NCBI GenBank assembly: GCA_023406915.1
Contig: JAEXTR010000295.1
Location: forward strand, 1 to 18,999
Source: Bacteroidota bacterium
GTDB lineage: Bacteria; Bacteroidota; Ignavibacteria; Ignavibacteriales; Ignavibacteriaceae
Direction: 5' to 3'
Length of the DNA: 18,999 bases
This document shows positions 7,051 to 14,218 of the stretch, one piece after another (within the stretch, counting starts at the first letter, position 1; each line of letters opens with the position of its first letter). The translations under genes were made by a program, and so were the position numbers. The notes beneath the pieces are model-generated. The model ran no database searches and was not told the DNA's origin. It worked only from the letters and a program-made list of their open reading frames with translations.

Positions 7051-8826
7051 ATGAAAATCGGTTTTATTCTCTGTATTTTTTTTTCAATGCTTACTGTTTA
7101 TTCACAGAATCTTGGCACAGGTTCGAGTGCACATCATTCTGCTACAATTGATGCATCAGGGAAAGTGCACACATGGGGACTAAATCTGGATGGTCAGCTT
7201 GGTAATGGCAATACTTTAAATAGTAATGTCCCCATTAACATTTCAAATAGCGGTGCTTTATCCGGAAAAACGATAGTACAAGTATCTACTGGAGAAAACC
7301 ATACTATTGCCCTGACTGCTGATGGTATTGTCATTGCGTGGGGTAAAAATGATGTTGGTCAGCTAGGAACAGGTAGTTTCGATAATAGCACAGTACCGAT
7401 AGCAGTAAATACTTCAGGAGTATTAAGTGGGAAGACAATTACAAAAATTGCTGCCGGGGGATTTCACAATCTTGCACTTTCATCAGACGGCCTCCTTTAT
7501 TGTTGGGGGATTGGCACACATGGTGAGCTTGGTAATGGAAACACTATAACGAGTAATTTGCCCGTTGCCGTTACTATGAATGGCGCTCTCAATGGTAAAT
7601 CAATATCTGAAATCACTGCTGGTGGTTATCACAGCATAGTCGTTGCTGCAGATGGGACTGTTTAAAGTTGGGGATTTAATGAGTTTGGCCAACTTGGGAA
7701 TGGAGACAATGAGAATAAAAGTATACCAGTACCTGTAACAACTGCTGGTGTACTCTCTGGGAAAACGATTTCTTCTGCAGCCGCAGGAAGTCACTTTTCC
7801 ATTTTACGCTCCACATCAGGTGAGTTATTTTCAATGGGATGGAATAATAATGGACAACTTGGGACCGGGAATAATGATAATAGTTATACCCCAGTAAGTG
7901 TCCTTTCGTCGGGCGTCAGGAATGGGAAGTCTATAAGCAAGGTTGTTACTGGAGGTTATTATGCGTATGCGTTAGCTTCTGATGGGTCACTTTTCGCATG
8001 GGGATCAAATGAGCATGGGCAATTAGGAACTGGTAACAGGATAGCGACAAATTCACCAGCAGCTATAATAACATCCGGTTTTCTTAATGGGAAGACAGTA
8101 ACGAGTATTGGCTGCGGATACGAACACTCACTGGCATTAGACACATATGGAAATGTTTATAGTTGGGGTGATAACATTTATAGTGAATTGGGTAATGGAG
8201 AGGGTGGACCTGGTCAATATAGCACAACCCCGGTTCAGGTGCTTTCACTGGTTCTACCCGTTGAAATTGCATCTTTCTGTCACAGACTAGTTGACGGTCT
8301 GATTCACTTAGAATGGATTACAGCGACAGAAAAGAGCAATTTCGGTTTTGATATCGAACGGAAACAGTTAGATATGCCCTCAAGTGGTTGGGAAAGATTA
8401 GGATTTGTAAAAGGGAACGGGAATTCAAACTCACCCAAATACTATTCTTTCAGCGACAATTTCAGCACTAGTGGGAATTTAGCGTATCGACTAAAACAGA
8501 TAGACTCAGATGGCTCTTTCTCGTATTCTAATACCATCATCGTCCAAACCCGTTTTAATAGTTACGCCTTTGAATTAGGTCAGAATTACCCTAACCCTTT
8601 TAACCCATCAACAAAGTTCAATTACACGCTTGCTGAAGCGGGTGAAGTTAAAATAACCCTTCACAATCTGCTTGGTCAAACTATACGAGATATCCTGAAC
8701 GAAACGCAGAGCGCTGGTATATATACGCAATCACTTGATCTCACAAACTTGCCCTCAGGTGTTTATTACTATAAGATTGCAACCCGCAATTACAATTCAA
8801 CGAAAAAACTTACATTACTAAAATAG
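7051..8826 (+). pseudogene. RCC1-repeat secreted protein with type IX sorting domain, interrupted by an in-frame TAA at codon 205
   Basis: One reading frame runs from ATG 7051 (AAGGAG at 7039-7044, 6-nt spacing) to TAA 8826, 591 codons, broken only by TAA at 7663-7665. The N-terminus is a signal peptide (MKIGFILCIFFSMLTVYSQ). Seven RCC1-like blades each carry a (W/M)GxN-xxGQLGxGN core: HTWGLN, IAWGKN, YCWGIG, [stop]SWGFN, FSMGWN, FAWGSN, YSWGDN. This matches a complete seven-bladed propeller. The stop replaces the residue that is H/I/Y/C/F/Y in other blades, so a TAT/TAC to TAA change explains it. After the propeller come the same beta-rich linker as in the BNR protein (LPVEIASF, NFGFDIERK, YRLKQIDSDG) and a type IX sorting domain (GQNYPNPFNPSTKF; ends KKLTLLK). 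As it stands, translation stops after three blades and yields an unsorted fragment of 204 aa. A second ORF could restart at ATG 7834 but lacks a signal peptide. A sequencing error is possible. Confidence 0.88.
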
Positions 8827-8845
8827 AGAACATATGACAGTAAAG

Positions 8846-8871
8846 GTGTCTTTTGGATCTGCCTAAGACAC
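8846..8871. repeat. Stem-loop downstream of the RCC1-like gene
   Basis: GTGTCTT (8846-8852) pairs perfectly with AAGACAC (8865-8871) around a 12-nt loop, about 20 nt after the stop. No T-run follows. It could be a weak terminator or a 3' stabilising hairpin. Confidence 0.35.
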
Positions 8872-8958
8872 GTTCCCGAAGGTATGCTATTATATTTGCC
8901 AGAGTTCTGACCAGTGGAACAACGTTTTAGGCATTTTCAAAGTGCCCCCCAAAATAAC

Positions 8959-8989
8959 AAAGCCCCAAAATCACTGATTTTGAGGCTTT
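8959..8989 (-). terminator. Strong hairpin terminator directly after the tRNA-Asp 3' fragment
   Basis: AAAGCCCCAAAATCA (8959-8973) and TGATTTTGAGGCTTT (8975-8989) are complementary at 14 of 15 positions. On the minus strand the hairpin begins immediately after the tRNA CCA and is followed by a T-rich stretch (GGGGCTTTGTTATTTT). This is where a tRNA terminator belongs. On the plus strand it also ends in TTTT, so it could act in both directions and stop transcription from the RCC1-like gene. Confidence 0.7.
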
Positions 8990-9044
8990 TGGCGGGGCCG
9001 ACGAGACTTCCCGACTATTCGGGACGACCTCCTGCGTGACAGGC
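8990..9044 (-). other. tRNA-Asp(GTC) 3'-half fragment; candidate integration (att) scar
   Basis: On the minus strand this stretch reads as the 3' half of a tRNA-Asp. It has an anticodon loop CTGTCAC (anticodon GTC), a 3' anticodon-stem strand GCAGG, a variable loop AGGTC, a T-stem 3' strand CTCGT, an acceptor 3' strand CGGCCCC, a discriminator G and an encoded CCA. Similarity stops at the anticodon loop: the 5' anticodon-stem partner (expected CCTGC) is AAAGC, and no D-arm or acceptor 5' strand follows. The T-arm is also wrong: where about 8 nt of the T-loop are expected there is a 16-nt perfect palindrome, TCCCGA-ATAG-TCGGGA (9009-9024). It therefore cannot be a working tRNA. Tyrosine-recombinase elements typically leave a 3' tRNA half running from the anticodon or T loop, which fits an att scar with the element on the high-coordinate side. 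No second copy is in the window. Confidence 0.65.
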
Positions 9045-9132
9045 TTTAAAAGAAATATTTTTTGTATGGTTTATTGCGTTTTTAAGCCATTTTCTAAGGT
9101 TATTATTTCCTCATTTGCCGATGTTTTCTCCA

Positions 9133-9153
9133 ATTTGCTACAGATTTGCTACA
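9133..9153. repeat. Tandem direct repeat ATTTGCTACA x2
   Basis: ATTTGCTACA occurs at 9133-9142 and again at 9144-9153, an 11-bp period, about one helical turn. It lies about 90 bp from the tRNA-Asp fragment on the island side. Short direct repeats near an attachment core are typical arm-type sites for tyrosine integrases. That role is inferred. Confidence 0.5.
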
Positions 9154-9276
9154 AGGCCGACTAGGATATTTGAATACAACTAACTGCATATAAGACGGTA
9201 GACAGGACTTTTAGGGACCACAATGTACAAAAAGCGAAATTCAAAGAACACAATATTAGTTTGTTGAACTTCAATC

Positions 9277-9329
9277 CACTGAATGCAAGTGAGAGTTTTC
9301 ACTACATTCTAATTCACTTATAATCAGTG
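9277..9329. repeat. Interrupted inverted repeat 3' of the TPR-TIR gene
   Basis: CACTGA (9277-9282) plus AAGTGA (9287-9292) pair with TCACTT (9314-9319) plus TCAGTG (9324-9329). This gives 12 bp in total with a symmetric 4-nt internal loop and a 21-nt apical loop. It ends 10 bp from the stop of the minus-strand TIR gene. It has no T-tail on the minus side, so its role as a terminator is uncertain. The rest of 9045-9338 is AT-rich and has no gene I can support. Confidence 0.4.
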
Positions 9330-9338
9330 TTAATAGTT

Positions 9339-11891
9339 TTATTTTCTTTCACTGATTGGATTCGTCTTAGCTACGTGTGACATAGTAACCCAACCCACTC
9401 CCAAAAGGATAGATTGCGCGTAGACAAATATTAAAGGAATATTAATCATTAGCAGAAATACCACCGAGAATAGTGCTGCTGATGCGCTCCAGGCAAAACC
9501 AGGAGTAATCTTATCTGTTCTAAAAGCTTCACCATATATATGGATTGCTGATCGACAGACGAAACCCAACCAAAACGCACTTATCAGAGCAGTAATGGTA
9601 AGAAAATCATGTGCACGCAAGAATTCACTAAACGGTAACTTAAAAAACCATTCGAGAACAGCAAAAAAACCTCCTGGAAAAGCAAAAAACACACCAAAAG
9701 CTCCAACTATACTTAAAAGAATAGGAATCGGTGAAAGAAGTAGTGCAGTTCGCCTCTCAATAATTGAATTGGATGGAAACCTACCGGCTGATAATTGCCA
9801 GGCAATTGTATTCACTGATTTTTCGTTGTACTCAATCTTATGAACTTCATTGAAAACATTTTTCGATTTATTTATATCGAAGAGCTGCCTGAAAGCTGGA
9901 AGCATAACTGAAGTCGATTCCTCAATACCTGGATCATAGAGAGCGATAATTTCTGGGACACCAGTCTTTTGCCGAGATGTGATGGCAGCCTGTAATTCGG
10001 CAGCCACCCATTCACGTTTGACACTATCCTTATCAAGAATACTTATAAAAGCATCAGCTTGCCCGATATGTGAGTCGAGTGTGGCGCGCCAATTAGCTCC
10101 CATCGGAATACTAGCCCTGTCTAAAAATGGCGCCGCACCAAATTTAATCATCTGATTGTACAGCATCTTTGAAAGAATAGTACCACTAAGCGAACTCCGT
10201 GTATAACTTAAAAACACTTTTGGAGTTGAACACGGTAAAAGTGGGCATTGAACTAGTTGCATAGAATTCTTCTGTATGTGCTTATGATAAGCTTCATTTT
10301 GCGCTAAAGAGGAATCGTAGACACCATGCGTACTTAACCGTAAGGCAATCCTTTCTGCCTGAATACCTGATCTGCGCACCATTTCTAATAACACCCCTAA
10401 AATTATACTTAGATAAAACCAGGGTAGCCCATGACTAGATTGAATAGTCATAATTGAACCAAAGCTCAGAACAACACTGCAAAAAAGTATTAGCCTTATG
10501 TTGCCTTTACGTTGTTGCAAATCCACAATGAAAGGATTAATCCATCTTGTGATAAAAAACAGAATTGGAGTCATTAAAGGGAAAAGAGCAATTCCGTAAG
10601 CTGCGGAAAAGATTGATGATACACTTTCAGGCATAGCCTCAATAATCTCTGGGTTAAAAGAGTGCAAGCACCCTACAATTGATAATAGCGTACATACAAT
10701 TATGGAGTTCTTTGCTGTATTTCCAATTGATCTTGCCAGAACATTACGAAGAGAGTTCCACCTTGTTGTTGATATCTGAAACTCATAGTTAGAAATGTAT
10801 TCTAAAAGCGTGTCATGAAATTGTGTTAGAGTCAATGATTCAGCAATCTGAGTAGTATCGAAGAGATCAGCAATTATAGAGTCAGTAGATGCTTTATCAC
10901 GTAACTCCTCAATTGTAATATCCCTCAATAAGACAAAGAGACGAAAGAAAGGATCTTGGACTACTTTTTCAATATTAAAGGATAACTGTTCCATAAAATC
11001 TTGTTCTTGCAAAACCGAAGGCTCAATTATCATTATCGATGCAATCAGGATCTCATTTTCTTTTGGTTTACGCTGATTTCGATCACCTACGTTATCTGAA
11101 GCAAATAAGGCTTGAGAGAGATTAACTGTGCGGCCGAGGGATAATGCAACTGACTGAACTACACTTTCCACCTCTTCATGTACACTTTTGGAATAGGCAT
11201 AAAGCCAGAGGAGAACATCAGGGAGTTGTAAATCTGACCCCCGTTTTAACTGATTAGGGTGAGTGGAAATCAATGACACATGTGGAGAGTCCGTAGGATT
11301 GATATCCGCGGTGATTACATCTTTCATTGCATTGGTATGAAAAATCTCTGGTTTAACCTTAAAAGTGACATTTTCTGACAGCAATGAAAGCTTTTGTAAA
11401 ATTTGTTCAGCAGACATCAAGCCTTCAACATCACCTGTAGATTCGAACAATCTTTTAGCCTTTTCATAATTGATTACTCCTTCAGTATAATTCTTATCAT
11501 AATATGACACTCTACTTAACTGTAGATAACAGTATCCAAGTGTTGCCATACCGTCCTTACCAATAGTATTACGAAGTATTTTTTCAGCATTATTGAATGC
11601 AACTTTTGCTGAGTTATAATCTCTTAATTCTATGTAGACCATAGCAAGTTCGTACCATGCGACCGCCGCATCATAGTATTGATGTTCTTCTTCAGATAAC
11701 TCGATAGCTTGTTGGAAAAGAATTTTAGCTTGATCCAAGCGAGTGTCGATAATGATTTCATCAACTGTTGAATCTAAAGTACTACCACCTTTCTCTCGAA
11801 TGTAACTCTGATAAAGAGACTTCCCTTCACGATAAATATGAAAGCGCTTAGACTTGGAAGCTGCAATTTTCTCTAAAAACTTCGAAAGCAT
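9339..11891 (-). CDS. TPR - undefined domain - transmembrane - TIR - transmembrane protein
   Basis: The product is 850 aa from ATG 11891, preceded by AGAAAGG at a good distance. An upstream in-frame TTG at 11927 lacks one and would overlap the previous gene. Residues about 50-170 hold TPR-like helical pairs (AAVAWYELAMVYIELRDYNSA, YCYLQLSRVSYYDKNYTEG). Residues about 215-335 are an alpha/beta-looking region I cannot name. Four hydrophobic segments follow at about 395-412, 424-448, 465-483 and 489-505. A TIR domain spans about 557-655: VFLSYTRSS is the first strand, FLDRASIPMGANW the BB-loop region, and SVKREWVAAEL carries the glutamate (about residue 632) used by NAD-cleaving TIRs. About four more hydrophobic segments follow (about 715-748, 762-780, 800-833). 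The TIR is thus embedded between membrane bundles and should be cytoplasmic. It is the last gene of a three-gene minus-strand operon, 13 nt after the preceding stop. NADase or cyclic-ADP-ribose-type signalling is possible by family, but unproven. Confidence 0.85.
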   Translation of the reverse strand: MLSKFLEKIAASKSKRFHIYREGKSLYQSYIREKGGSTLDSTVDEIIIDTRLDQAKILFQQAIELSEEEHQYYDAAVAWYELAMVYIELRDYNSAKVAFNNAEKILRNTIGKDGMATLGYCYLQLSRVSYYDKNYTEGVINYEKAKRLFESTGDVEGLMSAEQILQKLSLLSENVTFKVKPEIFHTNAMKDVITADINPTDSPHVSLISTHPNQLKRGSDLQLPDVLLWLYAYSKSVHEEVESVVQSVALSLGRTVNLSQALFASDNVGDRNQRKPKENEILIASIMIIEPSVLQEQDFMEQLSFNIEKVVQDPFFRLFVLLRDITIEELRDKASTDSIIADLFDTTQIAESLTLTQFHDTLLEYISNYEFQISTTRWNSLRNVLARSIGNTAKNSIIVCTLLSIVGCLHSFNPEIIEAMPESVSSIFSAAYGIALFPLMTPILFFITRWINPFIVDLQQRKGNIRLILFCSVVLSFGSIMTIQSSHGLPWFYLSIILGVLLEMVRRSGIQAERIALRLSTHGVYDSSLAQNEAYHKHIQKNSMQLVQCPLLPCSTPKVFLSYTRSSLSGTILSKMLYNQMIKFGAAPFLDRASIPMGANWRATLDSHIGQADAFISILDKDSVKREWVAAELQAAITSRQKTGVPEIIALYDPGIEESTSVMLPAFRQLFDINKSKNVFNEVHKIEYNEKSVNTIAWQLSAGRFPSNSIIERRTALLLSPIPILLSIVGAFGVFFAFPGGFFAVLEWFFKLPFSEFLRAHDFLTITALISAFWLGFVCRSAIHIYGEAFRTDKITPGFAWSASAALFSVVFLLMINIPLIFVYAQSILLGVGWVTMSHVAKTNPISERK

Positions 11892-11904
11892 TTTTCTTAC
11901 CTTT

Positions 11905-12624
11905 CTATTGTTTTTGCAGTTTTTCAAGAATTCTCTGTCGTTCAGTATAATCCCTTCTTATCATCGGCAAAGTAATTATAAACGTTAAGAGAATATAGAC
12001 GAGTCCAGTAATATATGCCCAATTACTATGTAGTCCATAGGAATTTAGATTGAAGTGAGCACAAAGAATGGTTGCTATGCTAGCGATCAGAAAAAAGAAT
12101 ATGAACCCTAGTTTGAGCTTTGAAAATATATAATAAATTAGACCAAGCATTACCCCAAGGGGAATACCTATCCCGAGCACGGAAATGGTGGCAGACGTGA
12201 TGCCGATTTCAATAATTAACCTTTGACTCGCCTCTTTCCCTAGTATAATTGAAAGTGTTATGCCTATTGTGGTCAACCATATCAAGCTACCATTTGCTGC
12301 AAAGTGCCAGACTGCGAGTATAGCAAAACAAAGATTCTCGTTCTTGATTCTAATTTGCATACCAAGGCTTGCTCCAATTAACCCAGCAACACCACCCAAA
12401 AGGACGCTTACGATGAGTATAATAGCTAATTCCACTGTCCATAATGGCGACTGCATGTTCAGTGGGGTTACCTTAAAAACCTCAAGCAATAAATGATAGA
12501 CTCCAATACTCACTGCGGTGAACGAGAGGGCACCCAAAAACCGGAAAAGACCGGCACATGGGTAAAAAGGGCGACGGGAAAACTTGCTTTCAGATGAGAC
12601 TGAATAATTACTTTCTTTCCACAT
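11905..12624 (-). CDS. Polytopic membrane protein of unknown function
   Basis: The product is 239 aa. I do not recognise the family. A charged cytosolic N-terminus of about 26 residues is followed by about six hydrophobic segments: 27-49, 62-88, 98-129, 136-167, 171-191 and 202-222. Several are rich in Gly and Ile (LLGGVAGLIGASLG, VLGIGIPLGVMLGL). The C-terminal tail is basic and helical (MIRRDYTERQRILEKLQKQ). ATG 12624 has a modest GGAAGTGAG region upstream. It lies 30 nt after the 119-aa gene and 13 nt before the TPR-TIR gene, so co-transcription is likely. Given the TIR neighbour, it may be a pore or membrane-anchoring partner, which is inference. Confidence 0.75.
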   Translation of the reverse strand: MWKESNYSVSSESKFSRRPFYPCAGLFRFLGALSFTAVSIGVYHLLLEVFKVTPLNMQSPLWTVELAIILIVSVLLGGVAGLIGASLGMQIRIKNENLCFAILAVWHFAANGSLIWLTTIGITLSIILGKEASQRLIIEIGITSATISVLGIGIPLGVMLGLIYYIFSKLKLGFIFFFLIASIATILCAHFNLNSYGLHSNWAYITGLVYILLTFIITLPMIRRDYTERQRILEKLQKQ

Positions 12625-12654
12625 GGTTCAACTCACTTCCAATGAAAAACTCTT

Positions 12655-13014
12655 TTATCTATTGTCTTTCTTACTTTTCAGTACTTTACACATATTATAT
12701 ACTCCAACTGCAAGCGCCCACCCACCTGGAAGAGCAAATATAATCGAAGCATAGAATGGAAGGGATGAGATGATGGCTAAGTTTAGGGGAATAATTACCC
12801 ATAATAGAATAAAGAATATGGACAAAGTAAGGCTCCCCCTAAGCATTACTGATAATGAATGCTTAAAATCATGATCCAACTTTTCGTCGAAGCCAACAGA
12901 TGTGTCCATCATTAAATCTGGAGGAACATCCTTACTATATTTTTCAACATCAAAGCGCCTCAGCCCTCTATAGACAAAATATGCAAAAAGTATTGAGATA
13001 GCAAAATACACCAT
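12655..13014 (-). CDS. Small three-helix membrane protein of unknown function
   Basis: The product is 119 aa with a strong AGGAG ribosome-binding site 7 nt before ATG 13014. Hydrophobic segments lie at residues 2-18, 60-82 and 88-110. Between the first two is an acidic soluble stretch of about 40 residues (DVEKYSKDVPPDLMMDTS). The tail is basic (KVLKSKKDNR). There is no signal peptide other than the N-terminal helix and no motif I recognise. It is first in the minus-strand operon with the 239-aa membrane protein and the TPR-TIR protein. Its job is unknown; small multi-helix proteins next to TIR or SLOG genes can be membrane effectors in immune systems, but this one shows no diagnostic residues. 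Confidence 0.75.
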   Translation of the reverse strand: MVYFAISILFAYFVYRGLRRFDVEKYSKDVPPDLMMDTSVGFDEKLDHDFKHSLSVMLRGSLTLSIFFILLWVIIPLNLAIISSLPFYASIIFALPGGWALAVGVYNMCKVLKSKKDNR

Positions 13015-13074
13015 TGCAGTTCTCCTGCATTTAACAATTCTAGTGATAATTCATTTTTAAGATCATAAATAGTC

Positions 13075-13112
13075 TAACAACAACTAATATTAATCTTGAA
13101 ATAGTTGTGTTA
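13075..13112. promoter_or_regulatory. Imperfect inverted repeat in the divergent control region
   Basis: TAACAACAACTA (13075-13086) and TAGTTGTGTTA (13102-13112) are inverted copies with a one-base bulge, separated by 15 nt that include the palindrome TAATATTA. It lies 60-100 bp upstream of the minus-strand membrane/TIR operon, where a promoter is expected. The only promoter match there (TTTAAC-16-TAATAT, minus strand) is poor. It could be an operator, but no regulator gene is adjacent. Confidence 0.35.
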
Positions 13113-13238
13113 AACTAATTATTTATTCATCAAAAAAAAAGGAAACCAAATTCAAGCTCATTTACTAATCTGTTTTTCGCACTTTCCCCCTATTTTTCAT
13201 GTGAGCATTCACCCAAAGCCTCTATGCTCTGCATCACC

Positions 13239-13252
13239 AATTGTCCACAATT
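13239..13252. promoter_or_regulatory. Short palindrome just upstream of the TIR remnant
   Basis: AATTGT-CC-ACAATT is a perfect 6-bp-arm palindrome. It ends 3 nt before the AAGGA ribosome-binding site (13255-13259) of the TIR reading frame at 13267. A second pair, ACCAAT (13236-13241) / ATTGGT (13259-13264), could fold around that site. An operator or translation-modulating hairpin is possible. Confidence 0.3.
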
Positions 13253-13266
13253 TCAAGGATTGGTAA

Positions 13267-14016
13267 ATGAAATATGACCTTTTCATCAGCTATGCACTGG
13301 CTGATAACATAGAAGGCAGAATCTCGGAACTGAAGACTTTGATCGAAGATGTGTACTTTGACTCTAACGAAGAGAAACTGAATGTTTTTATTGATAAAAC
13401 TGAAATCCATGCTATGGAAGACTGGGTACATCGGATGGAGCTTGAGCTTCGGAATTCCCACCTCTTCCTGCTCGTACTTTCACCGAACTATCAAAAAAGT
13501 AAATATTGCAATTGGGAGATTATTGAATACCTGAAATATGAATATGCGCGAGGCATCCAGGGGAATGGCGTTGCAGAGGTTTACTATATCGAAGTTCCAG
13601 GTATCGATAACCATGAGAACAAAGAAGATGCAGCAAGGTGGATTGAAAAAAATCAGCAACCGCCACAGGGTTGACCTCAGTGAGTGGAGTAAAGATGGAT
13701 TGGAATCCATCAAACAACTGGATGTACGGAAACGGCTTGATGACCTTAAAAGCTCCCTCAAAAACTCAATCCATAGGGAGAAGCTGCTCGACGTGGCATC
13801 CAGTATTGGAAACATGCCTGCCCCGCATGCACGGTTCGTTGGACGCACCCGCAAGATACCGAATGGGATATGGGAAACACAATAATCGCGAAACAATTCA
13901 TCCAAAAAGCAATCGAAATCAACAATGCGATCTTCCCGCCAGATCATCCAGCCACACTTGAGGATAAAGTGACATTAAGATCAATAAATAAGGACCTTGG
14001 TGGGGATGACAGTTAA
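13267..14016 (+). pseudogene. Degraded TIR - NB-ARC - TPR gene (frameshift plus internal deletion)
   Basis: The start is well supported (AAGGA, 7 nt, ATG 13267). Residues 1-125 are a TIR domain: YDLFISYALAD, then LNVFIDKTEI in the BB-loop region, HLFLLVLSPNY, and SKYCNWEI with the candidate catalytic Glu84. At A7 (about 13646-13652) the frame runs out after WIEKNQQPPQG. Removing one A restores the continuation ISNRHRVDLSEW, which runs in the next frame to TAA 13885 and includes PAPHARFVGRTR, the usual entry motif just before an NB-ARC ATPase. That ATPase is missing. Instead the first frame reopens at about 13850-13870 and reads AKQFIQKAIEINNAIFPP and DHPAT, a kinesin-light-chain-type TPR end, to TAA 14016. 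The simplest reading is a TIR-NB-ARC-TPR sensor that lost its middle and gained a frameshift. The TIR alone (135 aa) could still be made. Confidence 0.72.
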
Positions 14017-14095
14017 TCACAAACACCTCCCCCACCCATACACATAAAATCAGATTCATGCCTGTATTCTTAATAAAAAGGCTATAAATATCTGA

Positions 14096-14114
14096 GTAAA
14101 ATAATCTATTTTAC
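14096..14114 (+). promoter_or_regulatory. Perfect inverted repeat upstream of the AAA/RyR gene
   Basis: GTAAAATA-ATC-TATTTTAC has perfect 8-bp arms with a 3-bp centre, 105 bp before the ATG at 14219. A loose -10-like TATAAA lies at 14083-14088, so the palindrome would sit over the start site as an operator. I found no convincing -35. The remainder of 14017-14218 is non-coding. Confidence 0.4.
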
Positions 14115-14218
14115 ACGAGTGTGTTTGCAGAAATTGTATCTCAGGAAGAACACAACCGGGTCAGCGTATCCAGCAGGAAAAGTCACTCACAACCATAAAA
14201 ATTCAGTATGGAGTTTCT

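Noticed and set aside
7663..7665. Stop-codon reassignment of TAA
   Set aside because: The BNR, TetR, RCC1-like, TPR-TIR, AAA/RyR and SLOG genes all end in TAA at sensible positions.
8990..9060. A complete functional tRNA-Asp gene
   Set aside because: The D-arm, acceptor 5' strand and 5' anticodon-stem strand are missing, and the T-loop is replaced by a palindrome.
9045..9338. Integrase gene or remnant next to the tRNA scar
   Set aside because: Translations of this AT-rich stretch on both strands gave no recombinase motif and frequent stops.
9595..9843. 82-codon open frame on the plus strand inside the TPR-TIR gene
   Set aside because: Lies antisense to membrane-segment codons, is low-complexity basic, and has no ribosome-binding site; it is a shadow of the real gene.
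11892..11927. TTG at 11927 as start of the TPR-TIR protein
   Set aside because: It overlaps the preceding gene by 23 nt and has no ribosome-binding site, while ATG 11891 has AGAAAGG.
13640..13660. Programmed -1 ribosomal frameshift at the A7 tract of the TIR gene
   Set aside because: Reaching the continuing frame needs a +1 shift (or loss of one A), not -1. The downstream part is also broken by a second frame change and a missing ATPase, so decay is simpler.
13480..13947. 155-codon open frame on the minus strand across the TIR remnant
   Set aside because: It is antisense to recognisable TIR/NB-ARC coding sequence and shows no family features.
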